Assembly (NCBI RefSeq): GCF_018304945.1
Contig: NZ_JAGQEE010000004.1
Location: 361,645 to 425,644, forward strand
Direction of reading: 5' to 3'
Length of the DNA stretch: 64,000 nucleotides
Source of the DNA: Collimonas humicola
GTDB taxonomy: Bacteria; Pseudomonadota; Gammaproteobacteria; Burkholderiales; Burkholderiaceae_D
Below, piece after piece: positions 19,246-30,200 of this stretch. The notes under the pieces are model-generated. The model saw only the letters and a program-made list of their open reading frames with translations. It was not told the DNA's origin and did not search any database. The translations under genes and the position numbers were made by a program. Every line of letters begins with the position of its first letter. Position 1 is the stretch's first letter.

Positions 19246-19569
19246 CTATTTGGGCTTGGCCGTAGCCTTTGCAGCTGCTTTCGCCGGAGCCGCTGCTTCG
19301 CCCCTGGCCTTCCCGCTCACCTGCAAGCCGGCCTCCGACAGCTTGACTGCCTTCTTCTCGCCTATTCCCTGCACCCGGCTTTCAAAGTCGCTCCAGCTCT
19401 TGAAATTGCCGCCCTTGGCGCGCTCGTCGACAATGCGCTTGGCAGTGCTTGCGCCTATGCCTTTGATGCTGTCCAGCGCGGCCAGGTCGCCTTTATTGAC
19501 GTCGACCTGGGCAAAGCTGGCAGACGCCGTCAGCAGCATGCAAGCTATCAGCAATAATTTCTTCAGCAT
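19246..19569 (-). CDS. comEA: ComEA-type helix-hairpin-helix DNA-binding protein
   Basis: A 107-residue exported protein. The N-terminal signal is MLKKLLLIACMLLTASASFA. One tandem helix-hairpin-helix module follows: VDVNKGDLAALDSIKGIGAS and FKSWSDFESRVQGIGEKKAV. The tail is Ala/Lys-rich (about 90-107). ComEA proteins bind incoming double-stranded DNA in the periplasm during transformation; such short forms are common in Gram-negative bacteria. Start 19569 gives an ideal signal peptide, while the longer frame to 19650 does not. No other competence genes are in view. Confidence 0.88.
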   Translation of the reverse strand: MLKKLLLIACMLLTASASFAQVDVNKGDLAALDSIKGIGASTAKRIVDERAKGGNFKSWSDFESRVQGIGEKKAVKLSEAGLQVSGKARGEAAAPAKAAAKATAKPK

Positions 19570-19706
19570 TTCGTCTATCTCCCGTGGTTGTGGTGGTGAC
19601 TGAAAAATCAACAGACGCGAAAACGTCCAATGAATTATAGTCACGCACAAACGACAGATTGACGTTTACACCACAAACAAGGAATTGCTTACTGCCTAAT
19701 GGAGCG

Positions 19707-20648
19707 TTAGCCTAACAGCTCTTCACGGCTGACCGTGGCGGTGCCAAGCTTGCCGACCACGATGCCGCCCGCGCGATTTGCCAGCGCCACGGCGTCGGCG
19801 ATCGGCAGTCCTGCCCCCAGCATCAGCGCCAGCGTCGCAATCACGGTATCGCCGGCGCCGGAGACGTCGTACACCTCGCGCGCCATGGCCGGGAAATGGC
19901 GGATTTCCTGGGCCGAGTACAAACTCATGCCTTCTTCCGAACGTGTCAGCAGCAAGGCTTCGAGCTGCAGCGACTCGCGCAGGTTCTGCGCCTTCATGGT
20001 CAACTCTTCTTCGTTTTTCCAGTTGCCGACGATGTGCTTCATCTCCGACTTGTTCGGCGTCAGCACGGTCGCGCCGACATAGCGCGAAAAATCGTCGCCC
20101 TTGGGATCGACCAGGATGCACTTGCCGGCCTGCTTGGCGGCAGCGATCATTTCAGCGACGTTGACCAGGCTGCCTTTGGCGTAGTCGGACAGCACCACCA
20201 CCGGATATTGCGGCAGCAAGGTATTGAAGCGGGTCAGCTTGTCGCGCAAGACGGCGTCGGTCGGCGCTTCTTCGAAATCGATGCGCAGCAGCTGCTGCTG
20301 TCGGCCGATCACGCGCAGCTTGATGATGGTGGAGATGGTCGGATCGCGGGTCAGGAAACTGTCGACGCCCATTTCCTGCAGCATGCTGTCGACGGTGTCG
20401 CCGGCTTCGTCCTGCCCTACCACGCCCAGCAGGCCGGAGCTGCCGCCCAGCGTAACGATATTGCGGGCCACGTTGGCGGCGCCTCCCAGGCGCTCTTCGC
20501 GCTTTTCAACCCGCACGATGGGCACTGGCGCCTCGGGCGAAATGCGGCTGACCTCGCCGAACCAGTAACGGTCCAGCATGACATCGCCGACTACCAGGAT
20601 CTGCACATGGTCGAAAGAAGCCGGCAGCTTATAGCTTTGCTTAGTCAT
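19707..20648 (-). CDS. rfaE1: D-glycero-beta-D-manno-heptose-7-phosphate kinase (RfaE1/HldA)
   Basis: A 313-residue PfkB-family sugar kinase acting in ADP-heptose synthesis for the LPS inner core. Evidence is ILVVGDVMLDRYWFGEVSRI at the N-terminus, ERLGGAANVARNI, and the catalytic signature DVSGAGDTVIATLAL near the C-terminus. It corresponds only to the kinase half of HldE; the nucleotidyltransferase half is absent, so a separate RfaE2 must be encoded elsewhere. It starts 4 bp after ugd, so the two are almost certainly cotranscribed. The epimerase gene hldD/rfaD, often adjacent in relatives, is not in this cluster. Confidence 0.9.
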   Translation of the reverse strand: MTKQSYKLPASFDHVQILVVGDVMLDRYWFGEVSRISPEAPVPIVRVEKREERLGGAANVARNIVTLGGSSGLLGVVGQDEAGDTVDSMLQEMGVDSFLTRDPTISTIIKLRVIGRQQQLLRIDFEEAPTDAVLRDKLTRFNTLLPQYPVVVLSDYAKGSLVNVAEMIAAAKQAGKCILVDPKGDDFSRYVGATVLTPNKSEMKHIVGNWKNEEELTMKAQNLRESLQLEALLLTRSEEGMSLYSAQEIRHFPAMAREVYDVSGAGDTVIATLALMLGAGLPIADAVALANRAGGIVVGKLGTATVSREELLG

Positions 20649-20652
20649 GGTC

Positions 20653-22035
20653 TTATCCGCGCGCCAATACCGAACGGCCGATGCCGTAATATTCGAAGCC
20701 TTGCTCGCCCATCACTTCGGGCTCGTACAGATTGCGGCCGTCGAACACGATCGGGGTCTTCAGCAGCGTTTTTACTTGATCGAAGTCCGGGCTGCGGAAA
20801 GTCTTCCACTCCGTCACGATGACCAGCGCGTCGGCGTCCTGCAAGGCATCGGTCTGGTTGCCGCAGAAACGGATGCGCTCAAAGGCGCCCGGCGTCGCCG
20901 CCAGATCCAGCGCCAATACCCGCTTGGCCTCGGTCATCGCCACCGGATCGTGCACGGCCACCGTGGCGCCGCGCGCGACGAGTTCGCCCAGCAACACGCG
21001 CGACGAGGCTTCGCGCATGTCGTCCGTATTCGGCTTGAACGCTAGGCCCCACAGCGCGAAATGCTTGCCGCTCAAGTCCGCGCCGAAGCGCTCGCCGATC
21101 TTTTGTCCGAGCACGTGCTTCTGGTTGTTGTTGACCTGCTCCACCGCGCGCAGGATATGCAATTCCTGGCCATAGGTGCGGGCGGTACGCTCCAGCGCCT
21201 GCACGTCCTTGGGGAAGCAGGAGCCGCCGTAGCCGCAGCCGGCGTACAGGAAGCTGTAGCCGATGCGCGGGTCGGAGCCGATACCGTGGCGTACCGCTTC
21301 GATATCGGCGCCCACCTTGTCGGCCAGGTTGGCCAGTTCGTTCATGAACGAGATGCGGGTTGCCAGCATCGCGTTGGCGGCGTATTTGGTGAATTCCGCG
21401 GAGCGCACATCCATCCAGAAAGTACGTTCGTGGTTGCGGTTAAACGGCAGGTACAGCTGCTTCATCAGCGCTTGCGCCTGCTGGCCGGCGGCGCTCTCGT
21501 CGCAGCCGATGACGATGCGGTCAGGCCGCATGAAGTCTTCCACCGCGGCGCCTTCTTTCAGGAATTCCGGATTAGATACCACTGAAAACTGGACCCCATC
21601 GCCGGCTGGCTTGCGCGCGTCCAGCTCTTCCTGGATCGCCGCGCTGACGCGGTCGGCAGTGCCCACCGGCACGGTCGATTTGTCGACGATCACCTTGAAG
21701 CCGGTCATGTGCTTGCCGATGTTGCGGGCCGCAGCCAGCACATATTGCAAGTCGGCCGAACCGTCTTCATCCGGCGGCGTGCCGACGGCGATGAACTGCA
21801 CCTGGCCATGCGCCACGCTGGCAGCGACGTCGGTGGAGAAATGCAAGCGGCCGGCGGCGCGGTTGCGGCTGACGATTTCAGCCAGGCCAGGCTCGTGGAT
21901 AGGAATGCCGCCGCCATTCAGCATGGCGATCTTGGCCTGATCGAGGTCGAGGCAGAAAACATCGTTGCCCAGCTCAGCCAGGCAAGCGCCTGTGACCAAG
22001 CCGACATAACCGGTACCGATAATAGTAATTTTCAT
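20653..22035 (-). CDS. ugd: UDP-glucose 6-dehydrogenase
   Basis: A 460-residue NAD-dependent enzyme oxidising UDP-glucose to UDP-glucuronate, a precursor for exopolysaccharide and lipid A or core modification. The Rossmann motif [10 protein letters not shown] is at 6-15. The catalytic Cys273 is in [14 protein letters not shown]. The C-terminal UDP-binding domain contains [16 protein letters not shown]. Full length for the Ugd/TuaD family. It lies between lapB and the heptose kinase, forming an envelope-polysaccharide group. Confidence 0.93.
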   Translation of the reverse strand: MKITIIGTGYVGLVTGACLAELGNDVFCLDLDQAKIAMLNGGGIPIHEPGLAEIVSRNRAAGRLHFSTDVAASVAHGQVQFIAVGTPPDEDGSADLQYVLAAARNIGKHMTGFKVIVDKSTVPVGTADRVSAAIQEELDARKPAGDGVQFSVVSNPEFLKEGAAVEDFMRPDRIVIGCDESAAGQQAQALMKQLYLPFNRNHERTFWMDVRSAEFTKYAANAMLATRISFMNELANLADKVGADIEAVRHGIGSDPRIGYSFLYAGCGYGGSCFPKDVQALERTARTYGQELHILRAVEQVNNNQKHVLGQKIGERFGADLSGKHFALWGLAFKPNTDDMREASSRVLLGELVARGATVAVHDPVAMTEAKRVLALDLAATPGAFERIRFCGNQTDALQDADALVIVTEWKTFRSPDFDQVKTLLKTPIVFDGRNLYEPEVMGEQGFEYYGIGRSVLARG

Positions 22036-22084
22036 GTTATTCCGTGAATGCGCTGTCCGCCGGAACCAGGGCGGGCCAGCGGGA

Positions 22085-23260
22085 TTAATTCATTACGTTC
22101 AATTCTTCCGTACGACGCGGCGGGTAGGTTTCCCAGCGGCTGCAGCCCGGGCATTGCCAGTAGAACTGGCGCGCCTTGAAGCCGCAGTGGCTGCATTGGT
22201 AACGCGCCAGCTTCTGGGTATAACCGTGCACCAGATTCTTGACTACCGACAGCTCGGTATGCATTTCCGGCGTTATTTTCATCAAGCGCGCTTCCAGCAG
22301 CTTATCCAATCCCAGCAAGGTCGGTGTACGCCGCAGTTCATCGCTCACCAGCTGATTGGTGGCGTCCACCCCATCCAGTTCCAGCACGGCCTTGAACACC
22401 ACTTCCAGCAAATCGATGGAGGAAGCCTCCGCCAGGTAGGAACGCAGCAGGCTGACGCCTTCGTGCGGCCGGCCGACAGCGCGATAGCCATCCATCAGGC
22501 GCTGCGCTACCAGCGCCACATGCAGCACGCTTTGCTGCTCAACCCGGCGCCAGACATGCAAGGCGCCCTCGACGTCGTCTTGCGCCAGGTGCACATCGCC
22601 CAGCAGCATGGTGGCGCGCACGCTGTTGCGGTCGTTGCTGAGGGCCTGGTCCAGCAAGGACTTGGCTTGCTCGGGATGGCCGTCGACCAGTTCGTCCTGC
22701 GCCAACTCGCAATAAAACTGCGCGATTTCCTTTTGCCGGCCGCCTGCGCCGGACTGCTGCAAGGTCTGGGCCGCCTCGATGGCGCGCAGCCATTCCTTTT
22801 CGCGCTGGTAGATTTCCAGCAGCGCACGGCCGGCTTGCGCGCCGTATTGGCTGCCGGCCAGCAAATGGAAGCTTTCTTCAGCGCGGTCCAGCAGGCCGGC
22901 TTTCAGGTAATCCTGTCCCAGTTCATACTGGGCGTGCAAGCGATGCTCCTGCGCCAGGTCGGGACGCGCCAGCAGATTCTGGTGGACCCGGATCGCGCGT
23001 TCGGTTTCGCCGCGGCGGCGGAACAGATTGCCAAGCGCAAAATGCAGCTCTGCGGTTTCCGGATCGAGCTTGACGATTTCGATGAAGGCGTCGATGGCCT
23101 TGTCAGGCTGCTCGTTGAGCAGGAAATTCAAACCCTTGAAATAACCGCGGGGCAAACTGCGCGATTCGGATATCAGCTGATTGATATCGACCCGTGCGGC
23201 AATCCAGCCTAGTCCAAAAAAGACCGGGATGCCGAGTAACCACCAAATTTCAAATTCCAT
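22085..23260 (-). CDS. lapB: Lipopolysaccharide assembly protein B
   Basis: A 391-residue inner-membrane-anchored TPR protein (YciM). In Escherichia coli it regulates LpxC turnover and so LPS synthesis. The N-terminal transmembrane helix is [21 protein letters not shown] long TPR superhelix spans about 60-340. The C-terminal rubredoxin-like metal site has Cys356, Cys359, Cys370 and Cys373. It is normally directly coupled to lapA, but here a 242-bp spacer with a palindromic element separates them. Confidence 0.93.
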   Translation of the reverse strand: MEFEIWWLLGIPVFFGLGWIAARVDINQLISESRSLPRGYFKGLNFLLNEQPDKAIDAFIEIVKLDPETAELHFALGNLFRRRGETERAIRVHQNLLARPDLAQEHRLHAQYELGQDYLKAGLLDRAEESFHLLAGSQYGAQAGRALLEIYQREKEWLRAIEAAQTLQQSGAGGRQKEIAQFYCELAQDELVDGHPEQAKSLLDQALSNDRNSVRATMLLGDVHLAQDDVEGALHVWRRVEQQSVLHVALVAQRLMDGYRAVGRPHEGVSLLRSYLAEASSIDLLEVVFKAVLELDGVDATNQLVSDELRRTPTLLGLDKLLEARLMKITPEMHTELSVVKNLVHGYTQKLARYQCSHCGFKARQFYWQCPGCSRWETYPPRRTEELNVMN

Positions 23261-23374
23261 ACGGGTGTGCTTTATGCGTGACCTGGATTCTGTGCGGACC
23301 CAGGTGTGAAGATGCCGGCAAATTGAGTGAGCCGCTACGACGGCAGCGGCTCATTCGATTTGATACTAAGGCCT

Positions 23375-23488
23375 CGTTAAGACATAAGTTGAACATTTGT
23401 GCTGGCGGTAGCTGGCGCGCTGCTGCGTTGCCGCCGCTTGCATCACATCCAGTTACGTCCGCTCAAATACCCAACTTATGTCTTAACG
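23375..23488. repeat. Palindromic element between lapA and lapB
   Basis: A perfect 17-bp inverted repeat (CGTTAAGACATAAGTTG at 23375-23391 and its complement at 23472-23488) encloses about 80 bp of GC-rich sequence. The inner flanks remain partly complementary. It occupies most of the 242-bp gap between two genes that are usually adjacent. It could be a small non-autonomous transposable element or a REP-like element; no coding capacity and no certain target duplication are seen. Confidence 0.6.
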
Positions 23489-23502
23489 AACCCTGAGCGG
23501 CA

Positions 23503-23817
23503 TTATATATTCTTGATGCTGTCCGGTTGTGGTGCTTGTGACTCTGCCAGCCGTTGTGCTTCTTGTTCTTTCTGCATGGTGGTCAGGGCTTTCTTGCTTT
23601 TTGTGGCATTGCGGCGGTGACGAAATACCGATGGCGCCATCGCCAGTACGCCCAGGATCGCGCCGAACACAAAGAAACCCAGCAGGAACAGCACCAGCGG
23701 TCCTTGCATGGTGGTGCCGGGGAAGAACTGGAGATTGACGCTATCTTTGTTCTGCAGCGCGAATCCGAAAAATACGACAAAGAGCAGGATCGAAAGAATT
23801 CTGGAAATGATTTTCAT
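23503..23817 (-). CDS. lapA: Lipopolysaccharide assembly protein A (DUF1049)
   Basis: A 104-residue inner-membrane protein with two helices, about 5-22 and 41-63, separated by a short periplasmic loop (QNKDSVNLQFFPGTTMQGP). This is the YciS/LapA pattern. The cytoplasmic tail is charged and Gln-rich. It works with LapB in coordinating LPS assembly. It is isolated from ihfB upstream and lapB downstream by palindromic elements, so cotranscription is less obvious than in relatives. Confidence 0.88.
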   Translation of the reverse strand: MKIISRILSILLFVVFFGFALQNKDSVNLQFFPGTTMQGPLVLFLLGFFVFGAILGVLAMAPSVFRHRRNATKSKKALTTMQKEQEAQRLAESQAPQPDSIKNI

Positions 23818-23950
23818 GATGCCTTTCCGTGTGATTGGGTAATGGTGGCTGATGAGTTAGTCCGATTTGCAGCTGACCGGTTTTACCATTGTCATTTTTG
23901 CAAATTCTCACCTAATACACAAACAATATAACTTTAAATGATGCGAAATT

Positions 23951-24151
23951 ATAGGGCCTGTCCCATCTGATTTGGGAGATGCGTTCAAGCCAAAATGCGT
24001 GGTGGCAAGGCGCGTGGCGTAGCAGGGGCAGGTCGCCCCTGCAAGCCATGCAACGCGGCCAGCGCGCATTTTGGCTTGAACCCTCCGGGAACGGCTGCAG
24101 GCGTCGCCTGCCGCGCGTTCGCACTCCCAAATCAGATGGGACAGGCCCTAT
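23951..24151. mobile_element. MITE-like element with 28-bp perfect terminal inverted repeats
   Basis: The ends 23951-23978 and 24124-24151 are perfect reverse complements over 28 bp (ATAGGGCCTGTCCCATCTGA... inward). A second nested perfect inverted repeat of 16 bp lies inside (23984-23999 and 24065-24080). The 201-bp unit has no gene. If the true ends are the GGGCCTGTC motifs, TA dinucleotides flank both sides. That would fit the TA target duplication of IS630-type or some IS5-group elements. It sits between the ihfB terminator and lapA. Confidence 0.65.
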
Positions 24152-24153
24152 GT

Positions 24154-24183
24154 GAAAAAAAACGGCATCCGAAGATGCCGTTT
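24154..24183 (-). terminator. Rho-independent terminator of ihfB
   Basis: AACGGCATC (24161-24169) and GATGCCGTT (24174-24182) form a perfect stem with a CGAA loop. On the minus strand an eight-T run follows. It lies just beyond the ihfB stop and abuts the MITE-like element. Confidence 0.88.
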
Positions 24184-24223
24184 CGATTTTGCTCGTACAA
24201 GCTGCTTGTACAAAGCTTATAAC

Positions 24224-24529
24224 TCAGTCTTCCCGGATCGGTTGCCCGACCATCGCATCGACTCGTTCGCGCAGCTCCTTGCCAGGCTTGAAATGCGGCA
24301 CCCGTTTTTCGGGCACCATCACTTTGTCGCCGGACTTGGGATTGCGCCCGATCCGCGGTGGCCGCCGATTCAGCGCAAAACTGCCGAATCCGCGGATCTC
24401 GATGCGCTGACCGGTTGCCAAGGCATCCGCCATTGCATCGAGTATGGTTTTCACCGCGTAATCCGCATCCTTGGCTACCAGTTGCGGATAACGTTCGGCC
24501 AAGCGGGCAATCAGCTCCGACTTTGTCAT
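24224..24529 (-). CDS. ihfB: Integration host factor subunit beta
   Basis: A 101-residue DNA-bending protein of the HU/IHF family, the beta subunit of the IHF heterodimer. It starts with [17 protein letters not shown]. The DNA-binding arm contains [20 protein letters not shown], followed by [20 protein letters not shown]. Length is normal. It follows rpsA with 29 bp between, the conserved rpsA-ihfB pair. Its own strong terminator lies downstream. Confidence 0.95.
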   Translation of the reverse strand: MTKSELIARLAERYPQLVAKDADYAVKTILDAMADALATGQRIEIRGFGSFALNRRPPRIGRNPKSGDKVMVPEKRVPHFKPGKELRERVDAMVGQPIRED

Positions 24530-24558
24530 TAGCTTGACTCGCTTACTTTAGTTATTGC

Positions 24559-26280
24559 TTAGTTCTTGCTGTTATCGAGCTTGGCCTTCAACAGAGCGCC
24601 CAGGCTGGTCGTGCCGGAAGCTGCATTGGAGTCCGAAGCCGAGGACAGCTTTTGCATTGCTTCTTGCGTTTCAACATTGTCTTTCGCCTTGATCGACAGC
24701 TGGATGCTGCGAGCCTTGCGGTCGATGTTGATGACCATGGTTTCGACTGTATCGCCGACCTTCAGGTGCGTACCGGCATCTTCCACGCGATCGCGGGAGA
24801 TTTCGGAAGCGCGCAGGTAGCCTTCGACTTCGTCCGACAACTGGATCACTGCGCCCTTAGGCTCGACCGACTTGACGGTGCCCGAAACCAGCGCGCCCTT
24901 GTCGTTCATTGCAGCGAAGTTGTTGAACGGATCGCCTTCCAGCTGCTTGACGCCCAGGGAAACGCGCTCACGCTCAACGTCGATTGCCAGAACGATGGCT
25001 TCCAGCTCGTCGCCCTTCTTGAAGCGACGAACGGCTTCTTCGCCGGTTTCAGTCCACGACAGATCCGACAGATGCACCAGACCGTCGATGTTGCCGGCCA
25101 GGCCGATGAACACGCCGAAGTCGGTGATCGATTTGATCGCGCCCTTGACCTTGTCGCCCTTCTTGTGGGTAACAGCGAAGTCATCCCAAGGATTAGCCTT
25201 GCACTGCTTCATGCCCAGGCTGATACGGCGGCGGTCTTCGTCGATTTCCAGAACCATGACTTCAACTTCGTCGCCCAATTGAACGACTTTGTTTGGCGCC
25301 ACGTTCTTGTTGGTCCAATCCATTTCGGAAACGTGGACCAGGCCTTCGATACCTTGCTCGACTTCGACGAATGCGCCGTAGTCGGTGAGGTTGGTGACTT
25401 TACCGAACAGACGGGTGCTTTGCGGGTAACGACGGGACAGACCGGTCCAAGGATCGTCGCCCAGTTGCTTGACGCCCAGGGAAACGCGATTCTTTTCTTG
25501 ATCGTACTTCAGAACCTTGGCAGTGATCTCTTGACCGACTGTCAGCACTTCCGAAGGATGACGCACACGACGCCATGCCAGGTCGGTGATGTGCAGCAGG
25601 CCGTCGATGCCGCCCAGGTCCACGAATGCGCCATAGTCGGTGATGTTCTTGACGACGCCGGTAACGATGGTGCCTTCTTTCAGGGTTTCCATCAGCTTCT
25701 GGCGCTCTTCGCCCATCGACGCTTCGATAACGGCACGACGCGACAACACAACGTTGTTGCGCTTGCGATCGAGCTTGATGACCTTGAACTCCATGGTCTT
25801 GCCTTCGAACGGCGTAGTGTCCTTGACCGGACGGGTGTCGACCAGCGAACCCGGCAGGAAGGCACGGATGCCGTTGGTCAGGACAGTCAGGCCGCCCTTG
25901 ACCTTGCCATTGACAGTACCGGTAACGATCTCGCCGGACTCCATCGCTTTTTCCAGCGAGAGCCACGATGCCAGACGCTTGGCCTTGTCGCGCGACAGGA
26001 TGGTGTCGCCGAAACCGTTTTCCAGCGATTCGATGGCGACGGAGATGAAATCGCCGACAGCTACTTCGAGTTCGCCGTTGTCATTTTTAAATTCTTCAAT
26101 TGGAATGAAGGCTTCTGACTTGAGGCCAGCGTTGACGATAACGAAGTTATGGTCAAGGCGCACGACTTCAGCAGAAATCACTTCACCAGAACGCATGTCT
26201 TGACGTGACAGCGATTCTTCAAACAGCGCGGCAAATTCATCGGCACCGGCAGATGCGGGGGACAGAACAGTGATGGACAT
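24559..26280 (-). CDS. rpsA: 30S ribosomal protein S1
   Basis: A 573-residue mRNA-binding ribosomal protein with six S1 (OB-fold) repeats from about residue 20 to 520. The repeats are recognisable from [30 protein letters not shown] and [15 protein letters not shown]. Like other betaproteobacterial S1 proteins it is slightly longer than the 557 residues of E. coli. The C-terminal tail is Ser/Ala-rich. It is downstream of cmk with a 227-bp leader that may carry S1 autoregulation. Confidence 0.97.
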   Translation of the reverse strand: MSITVLSPASAGADEFAALFEESLSRQDMRSGEVISAEVVRLDHNFVIVNAGLKSEAFIPIEEFKNDNGELEVAVGDFISVAIESLENGFGDTILSRDKAKRLASWLSLEKAMESGEIVTGTVNGKVKGGLTVLTNGIRAFLPGSLVDTRPVKDTTPFEGKTMEFKVIKLDRKRNNVVLSRRAVIEASMGEERQKLMETLKEGTIVTGVVKNITDYGAFVDLGGIDGLLHITDLAWRRVRHPSEVLTVGQEITAKVLKYDQEKNRVSLGVKQLGDDPWTGLSRRYPQSTRLFGKVTNLTDYGAFVEVEQGIEGLVHVSEMDWTNKNVAPNKVVQLGDEVEVMVLEIDEDRRRISLGMKQCKANPWDDFAVTHKKGDKVKGAIKSITDFGVFIGLAGNIDGLVHLSDLSWTETGEEAVRRFKKGDELEAIVLAIDVERERVSLGVKQLEGDPFNNFAAMNDKGALVSGTVKSVEPKGAVIQLSDEVEGYLRASEISRDRVEDAGTHLKVGDTVETMVINIDRKARSIQLSIKAKDNVETQEAMQKLSSASDSNAASGTTSLGALLKAKLDNSKN

Positions 26281-26507
26281 AGTTTTGACTAGTTGACAGT
26301 ATTGCCGCCCTATCTCTGCAAAATACTTGGGTAACCGGTTACAGCGGCGGTTACGACAGCACTTGCTAAGACGCGGTCAATATTGGGTTAGGTTTTTCAA
26401 CGTCCGGCCAGACTTTGCGTCAGACCGGACACCAAGGTACTGCAAAAAAACAACAAATTTTGTTACTGCTTGCTGCTGGAAACGCTGGGTTACAACTCAT
26501 TTCTCGT

Positions 26508-27179
26508 TCAGATCGGCTTGGCAGCGGCATGCCAGCTGAGTATCTGTTCGACCGCCTGATCGGCAGTCATTGCAGAAGTATCCAGCAGATACGCCCCTGG
26601 CGCGGCCTTTAACGGTGCAGAGCTGCGGTTGCTATCGCGCGCATCGCGCTCCGTCAAATCCTTTGAGAGGTCTTCCATATTAGCAGAAAAACCCTTGCCA
26701 ATCAATTGCTTATAGCGTCGCTGGGCCCTCGCTTCAACACTCGCGGTCAAAAACACCTTGAGGGCGGCATGGGGGAATATCACGGTGCCCATGTCGCGGC
26801 CGTCGGCCACCAGCCCGGGATGTTGCCGAAAACTCAATTGTAGACCGTACAAAGCCTGGCGCACCGTTGGTATCGCAGCAATTTTCGAGGCCATATTTCC
26901 CACAGCCTCGGCCCGAATATCGTTGGTGACATCCTCGTTCGCCAGGAAAATGTGGGCGCCGTTGAAATGACAATGCAGATGCTCGGCCGCCTTGGCCAGC
27001 GCATGTTCGTCATCCAGCGGAGTATTGCGCCGCAAGACCGACAAGGCCGTCAGGCGATACAGCGCGCCGGAATCGAGATAGTGGAAACCCAGATGCTGCG
27101 CAACCTTTTGCGCGACCGTGCCTTTGCCGGATGCCGTGGGGCCATCGATGGTGATGACAGGGATAGGGGAATTAGGCAT
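26508..27179 (-). CDS. cmk: Cytidylate kinase
   Basis: A 223-residue (d)CMP kinase, phosphorylating CMP and dCMP with ATP. The P-loop is GPTASGKGT at 13-21. The CMP-binding insert is present ([21 protein letters not shown]), as are the lid arginines ([13 protein letters not shown]). The order aroA-cmk-rpsA is conserved in betaproteobacteria, but here a large helicase gene sits between aroA and cmk. Confidence 0.95.
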   Translation of the reverse strand: MPNSPIPVITIDGPTASGKGTVAQKVAQHLGFHYLDSGALYRLTALSVLRRNTPLDDEHALAKAAEHLHCHFNGAHIFLANEDVTNDIRAEAVGNMASKIAAIPTVRQALYGLQLSFRQHPGLVADGRDMGTVIFPHAALKVFLTASVEARAQRRYKQLIGKGFSANMEDLSKDLTERDARDSNRSSAPLKAAPGAYLLDTSAMTADQAVEQILSWHAAAKPI

Positions 27180-27245
27180 AGGAGCACTCAGTTGTTATTG
27201 TTGAATTGATACAGTTAGTTATTTGCTGACCGGTTCGAAAACATC

Positions 27246-30200
27246 TCACTCAGCCAGCGGCGCAAAAATTGCCTGCAGATCGTCCTGGGTCAGGCCGACA
27301 TTCTGTGTTTCATCCCCTTGCGGCGACAACATGGCTTGCGCCAGGTCGGCCTTCTTTTGCTGCAGCAACTGGATGCTCTCTTCCACCGTGCCCTTGGCGA
27401 TCAGCTTGTAGACGAATACCGGCTTGTCCTGGCCGATGCGCCAGGCGCGGTCGGTGGCCTGGCTTTCGGCAGCCGGATTCCACCACGGATCGTAATGGAT
27501 CACGGTGTCGGCCGCAGTCAGGTTGAGGCCGACGCCGCCGGCCTTCAGGCTGATCAGGAACACCGGCACCTCTCCTTCCTGGAACTGCCGCACCGGTTCG
27601 ACCCGGTCCTGGGTGGCGCCGGTCAGCAGCGCATAGCCGATATCGCGCTGGCGCAATTCGGCGGCGATCAGCGTCAGCATGCTGGTAAATTGCGAAAAGA
27701 CCAGAATCCGCCGGTCTTCCTGGCGCAGCTCCTCCACCATTTCCAACAGCTCTAGCAGCTTGGCGGACGGCATTTCAGCCTGCGCTGCCTCGGCCTCGGG
27801 CTGGTCGGTCTTGAGCAAACGCGGATCGCAGCAAGCCTGGCGCAACTTCAGCAGCGCTTCCAGGATCACGATATGGCTGCGGGCGACGCCCTTCTTGGCG
27901 ATTTCCTCGCGCACCTTCTTGTCCATCACCAGGCGCACATTTTCGTAGAGATCGCGTTGCGCTCCGCTCAAGGTCACGCTGCGCAGCATCTCGGTTTTCG
28001 GCGGCAGCTCCTTGGCCACCTTGTCCTTGGTCCGGCGCAACAGGAAGGGCTTGATGCGTCGGCTCAGCAAGGCCCTGCGCGTAGCATCGCCCTGCTTTTC
28101 GATAGGCTGGCGGAAGTCGCGGTTGAAGGTCTTTTCATCGCCCAGCAAACCCGGCAGCAGGAAATGAAACTGCGCCCACAGTTCGCCCAGATGGTTTTCC
28201 ACCGGCGTGCCGCTGAGGCACAGCCGATGCCGTGCATTCAGCAAAGCCGCGCTTTGCGCCACCTTGGAACGCGGGTTCTTGATGTAGTGGGCTTCATCCA
28301 GGATCAGCAGATGGAAGGCATGCTCGCGCCAGCGCTCTTCATCGCGCGGCAGCAAGGCATAGGTGGTCAGCACCAGGTCGAATCCGGCGATCTGCTCGAA
28401 CTGTTCCAGGCGCTGCTTGCCCTGCAACACCAGCACGCGCAGATCGGGCGCAAAGCGCGCCGCCTCCTGCAGCCAGTTGTCCATCAGGCTGGTCGGCGCA
28501 ATCACCAGCGCCGGCGCGGTCAGGCGACCGCTTTGCTTTTCGGTCAGGATATGCGCCAGGGTCTGGACGGTCTTGCCCAGGCCCATGTCGTCGGCCAGGA
28601 TGCCGGCCAGGTCGTATTCGCGCAGGAACTGCATCCACGCCAATCCTTGCAGCTGGTAATCGCGCAAGGTGGCTTGCAGGCCGGGCGGCGCCGACACCTG
28701 CTTGATGCCGCCGAAAGTCAGCAGCTTCTGCCCCATGCTGCGCAGCCGCTCGCCGCCCACCCAGCGCAGCTGGTTGCCGGCATCCAGCTCAGCCAGGCGC
28801 GCCGCATCGAGTGCGGACAAGCGCACCGGACCTTCCGATTTTTCAGTGAAATACAGTTCGCCCAGGGTATTGAGGATGGGCTTGATGCGGCCCCAGGGCA
28901 TGGCGACATGCACGCCGTCGCTCAGGCGCACCAGCAGTTCATCCTGGTCGTCGCGCAGCGCCATGGCGCGCGGATCGAAATCCTGCGGTGCATGGCGTAT
29001 CAAATCCACCAGCAGCGGCAGCAGCGATACCCGCTGCCGGTTGACCACGATGCCCATCTGCAGGTCGAAGGAGGCGCCGGCGCTGCCCGCCCCCGCCGTA
29101 TCATCCGCTTCGGCGATCTCGGCATACCAGTCTTCCACTTCGGCCACATCGAAACGATATTCGGCACGCTTCTCGATCTGCCAACCTTGCGCGATCAACT
29201 GCTGCAATCCCTCTTTCGCAAAGCGCAGCCAGGCTGACTGGTCCGGCAGCATGAACATGCCGGGCATCATGGCTAGCGGATGTTGCGTCCCTTCCAGCGC
29301 GCGCATGCCGAACGCCAGCAAGGTTTGCTGCAAGGCGTTTTCGGCGGCCTGGTCGCGCATGATCTGCTCGATCCCGGCCGGCGTATTGCGGCTCAGGGCC
29401 GCGGCAAACTGGGCCGAGACGATTGCGCCGTCGTAGCGGAAATGCAGCTCGGCGAAATCCTGCATCGATGGATTACTGACGCTGGGGAGATTGCCCAGCA
29501 CCAGCAAGGGCTGCGGTGCAATGTCGCGGCGCACGGTTTGGATCACCTGCGGCGGGAAGGGAATCACATCGTTCAAACCCTGCGTCAGCAATTGCTGGGC
29601 AACCGCCAAGCTATCGTCAGGGTCGAGCATCGGCGCCTGGATCACCAGATCGTTGAGCGCCTTGCTGGAGATTCGTGTATTGCGCTGCGACAGCAGCAGC
29701 TCGCCGCAGGACAGATTGTCGATATACCAGGGCGGCTCGGTAGGTAACATGTAATCCAGGCTCTTGCGCACAGACGCTGCCCCGTTCGCGGCTTCCGCTT
29801 CAAATTGCCAGCCCAGCTGCCACAGATCGCGCGCAGCGTCGCGGCCATCGTCCGGCGCTTCATGCCAGGTCAGGCTGGCGCGGCGCGGCGCGGCCAGCTG
29901 CAATGGATAGGCGGTGCCCTTCGCCAGGTCAGGCAGGGAATTGGCCCACAGCAGACGCTGTTGCAGCAGCAGCGCGCGCAACAGCTGCGCACCGAGTTTC
30001 CCGCTCAGCTCGCAGGCGGCATGCTGGGCATGATTGCCGTCGTTCTGGGCGACGAACAAGCCGATCAGATCGCGATCTTCGGGACGCAGGAACACGGCCG
30101 GATCAGCCAGCAGGCGCGGCACGTCCGTGACCGGCTGCGCGGACTGGAACTGGCCGTTGGGCCGCGGCTGCGCCTTGCACAGGTGCAGCACCGCCTTCTT

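Noticed and set aside
22034..23212. 392-codon plus-strand frame opposite lapB
   Set aside because: Antisense shadow caused by GC-rich codon bias; lapB has clear TPR and metal-site features.
24652..26118. 488-codon plus-strand frame opposite rpsA
   Set aside because: Antisense shadow of the six S1 repeats.
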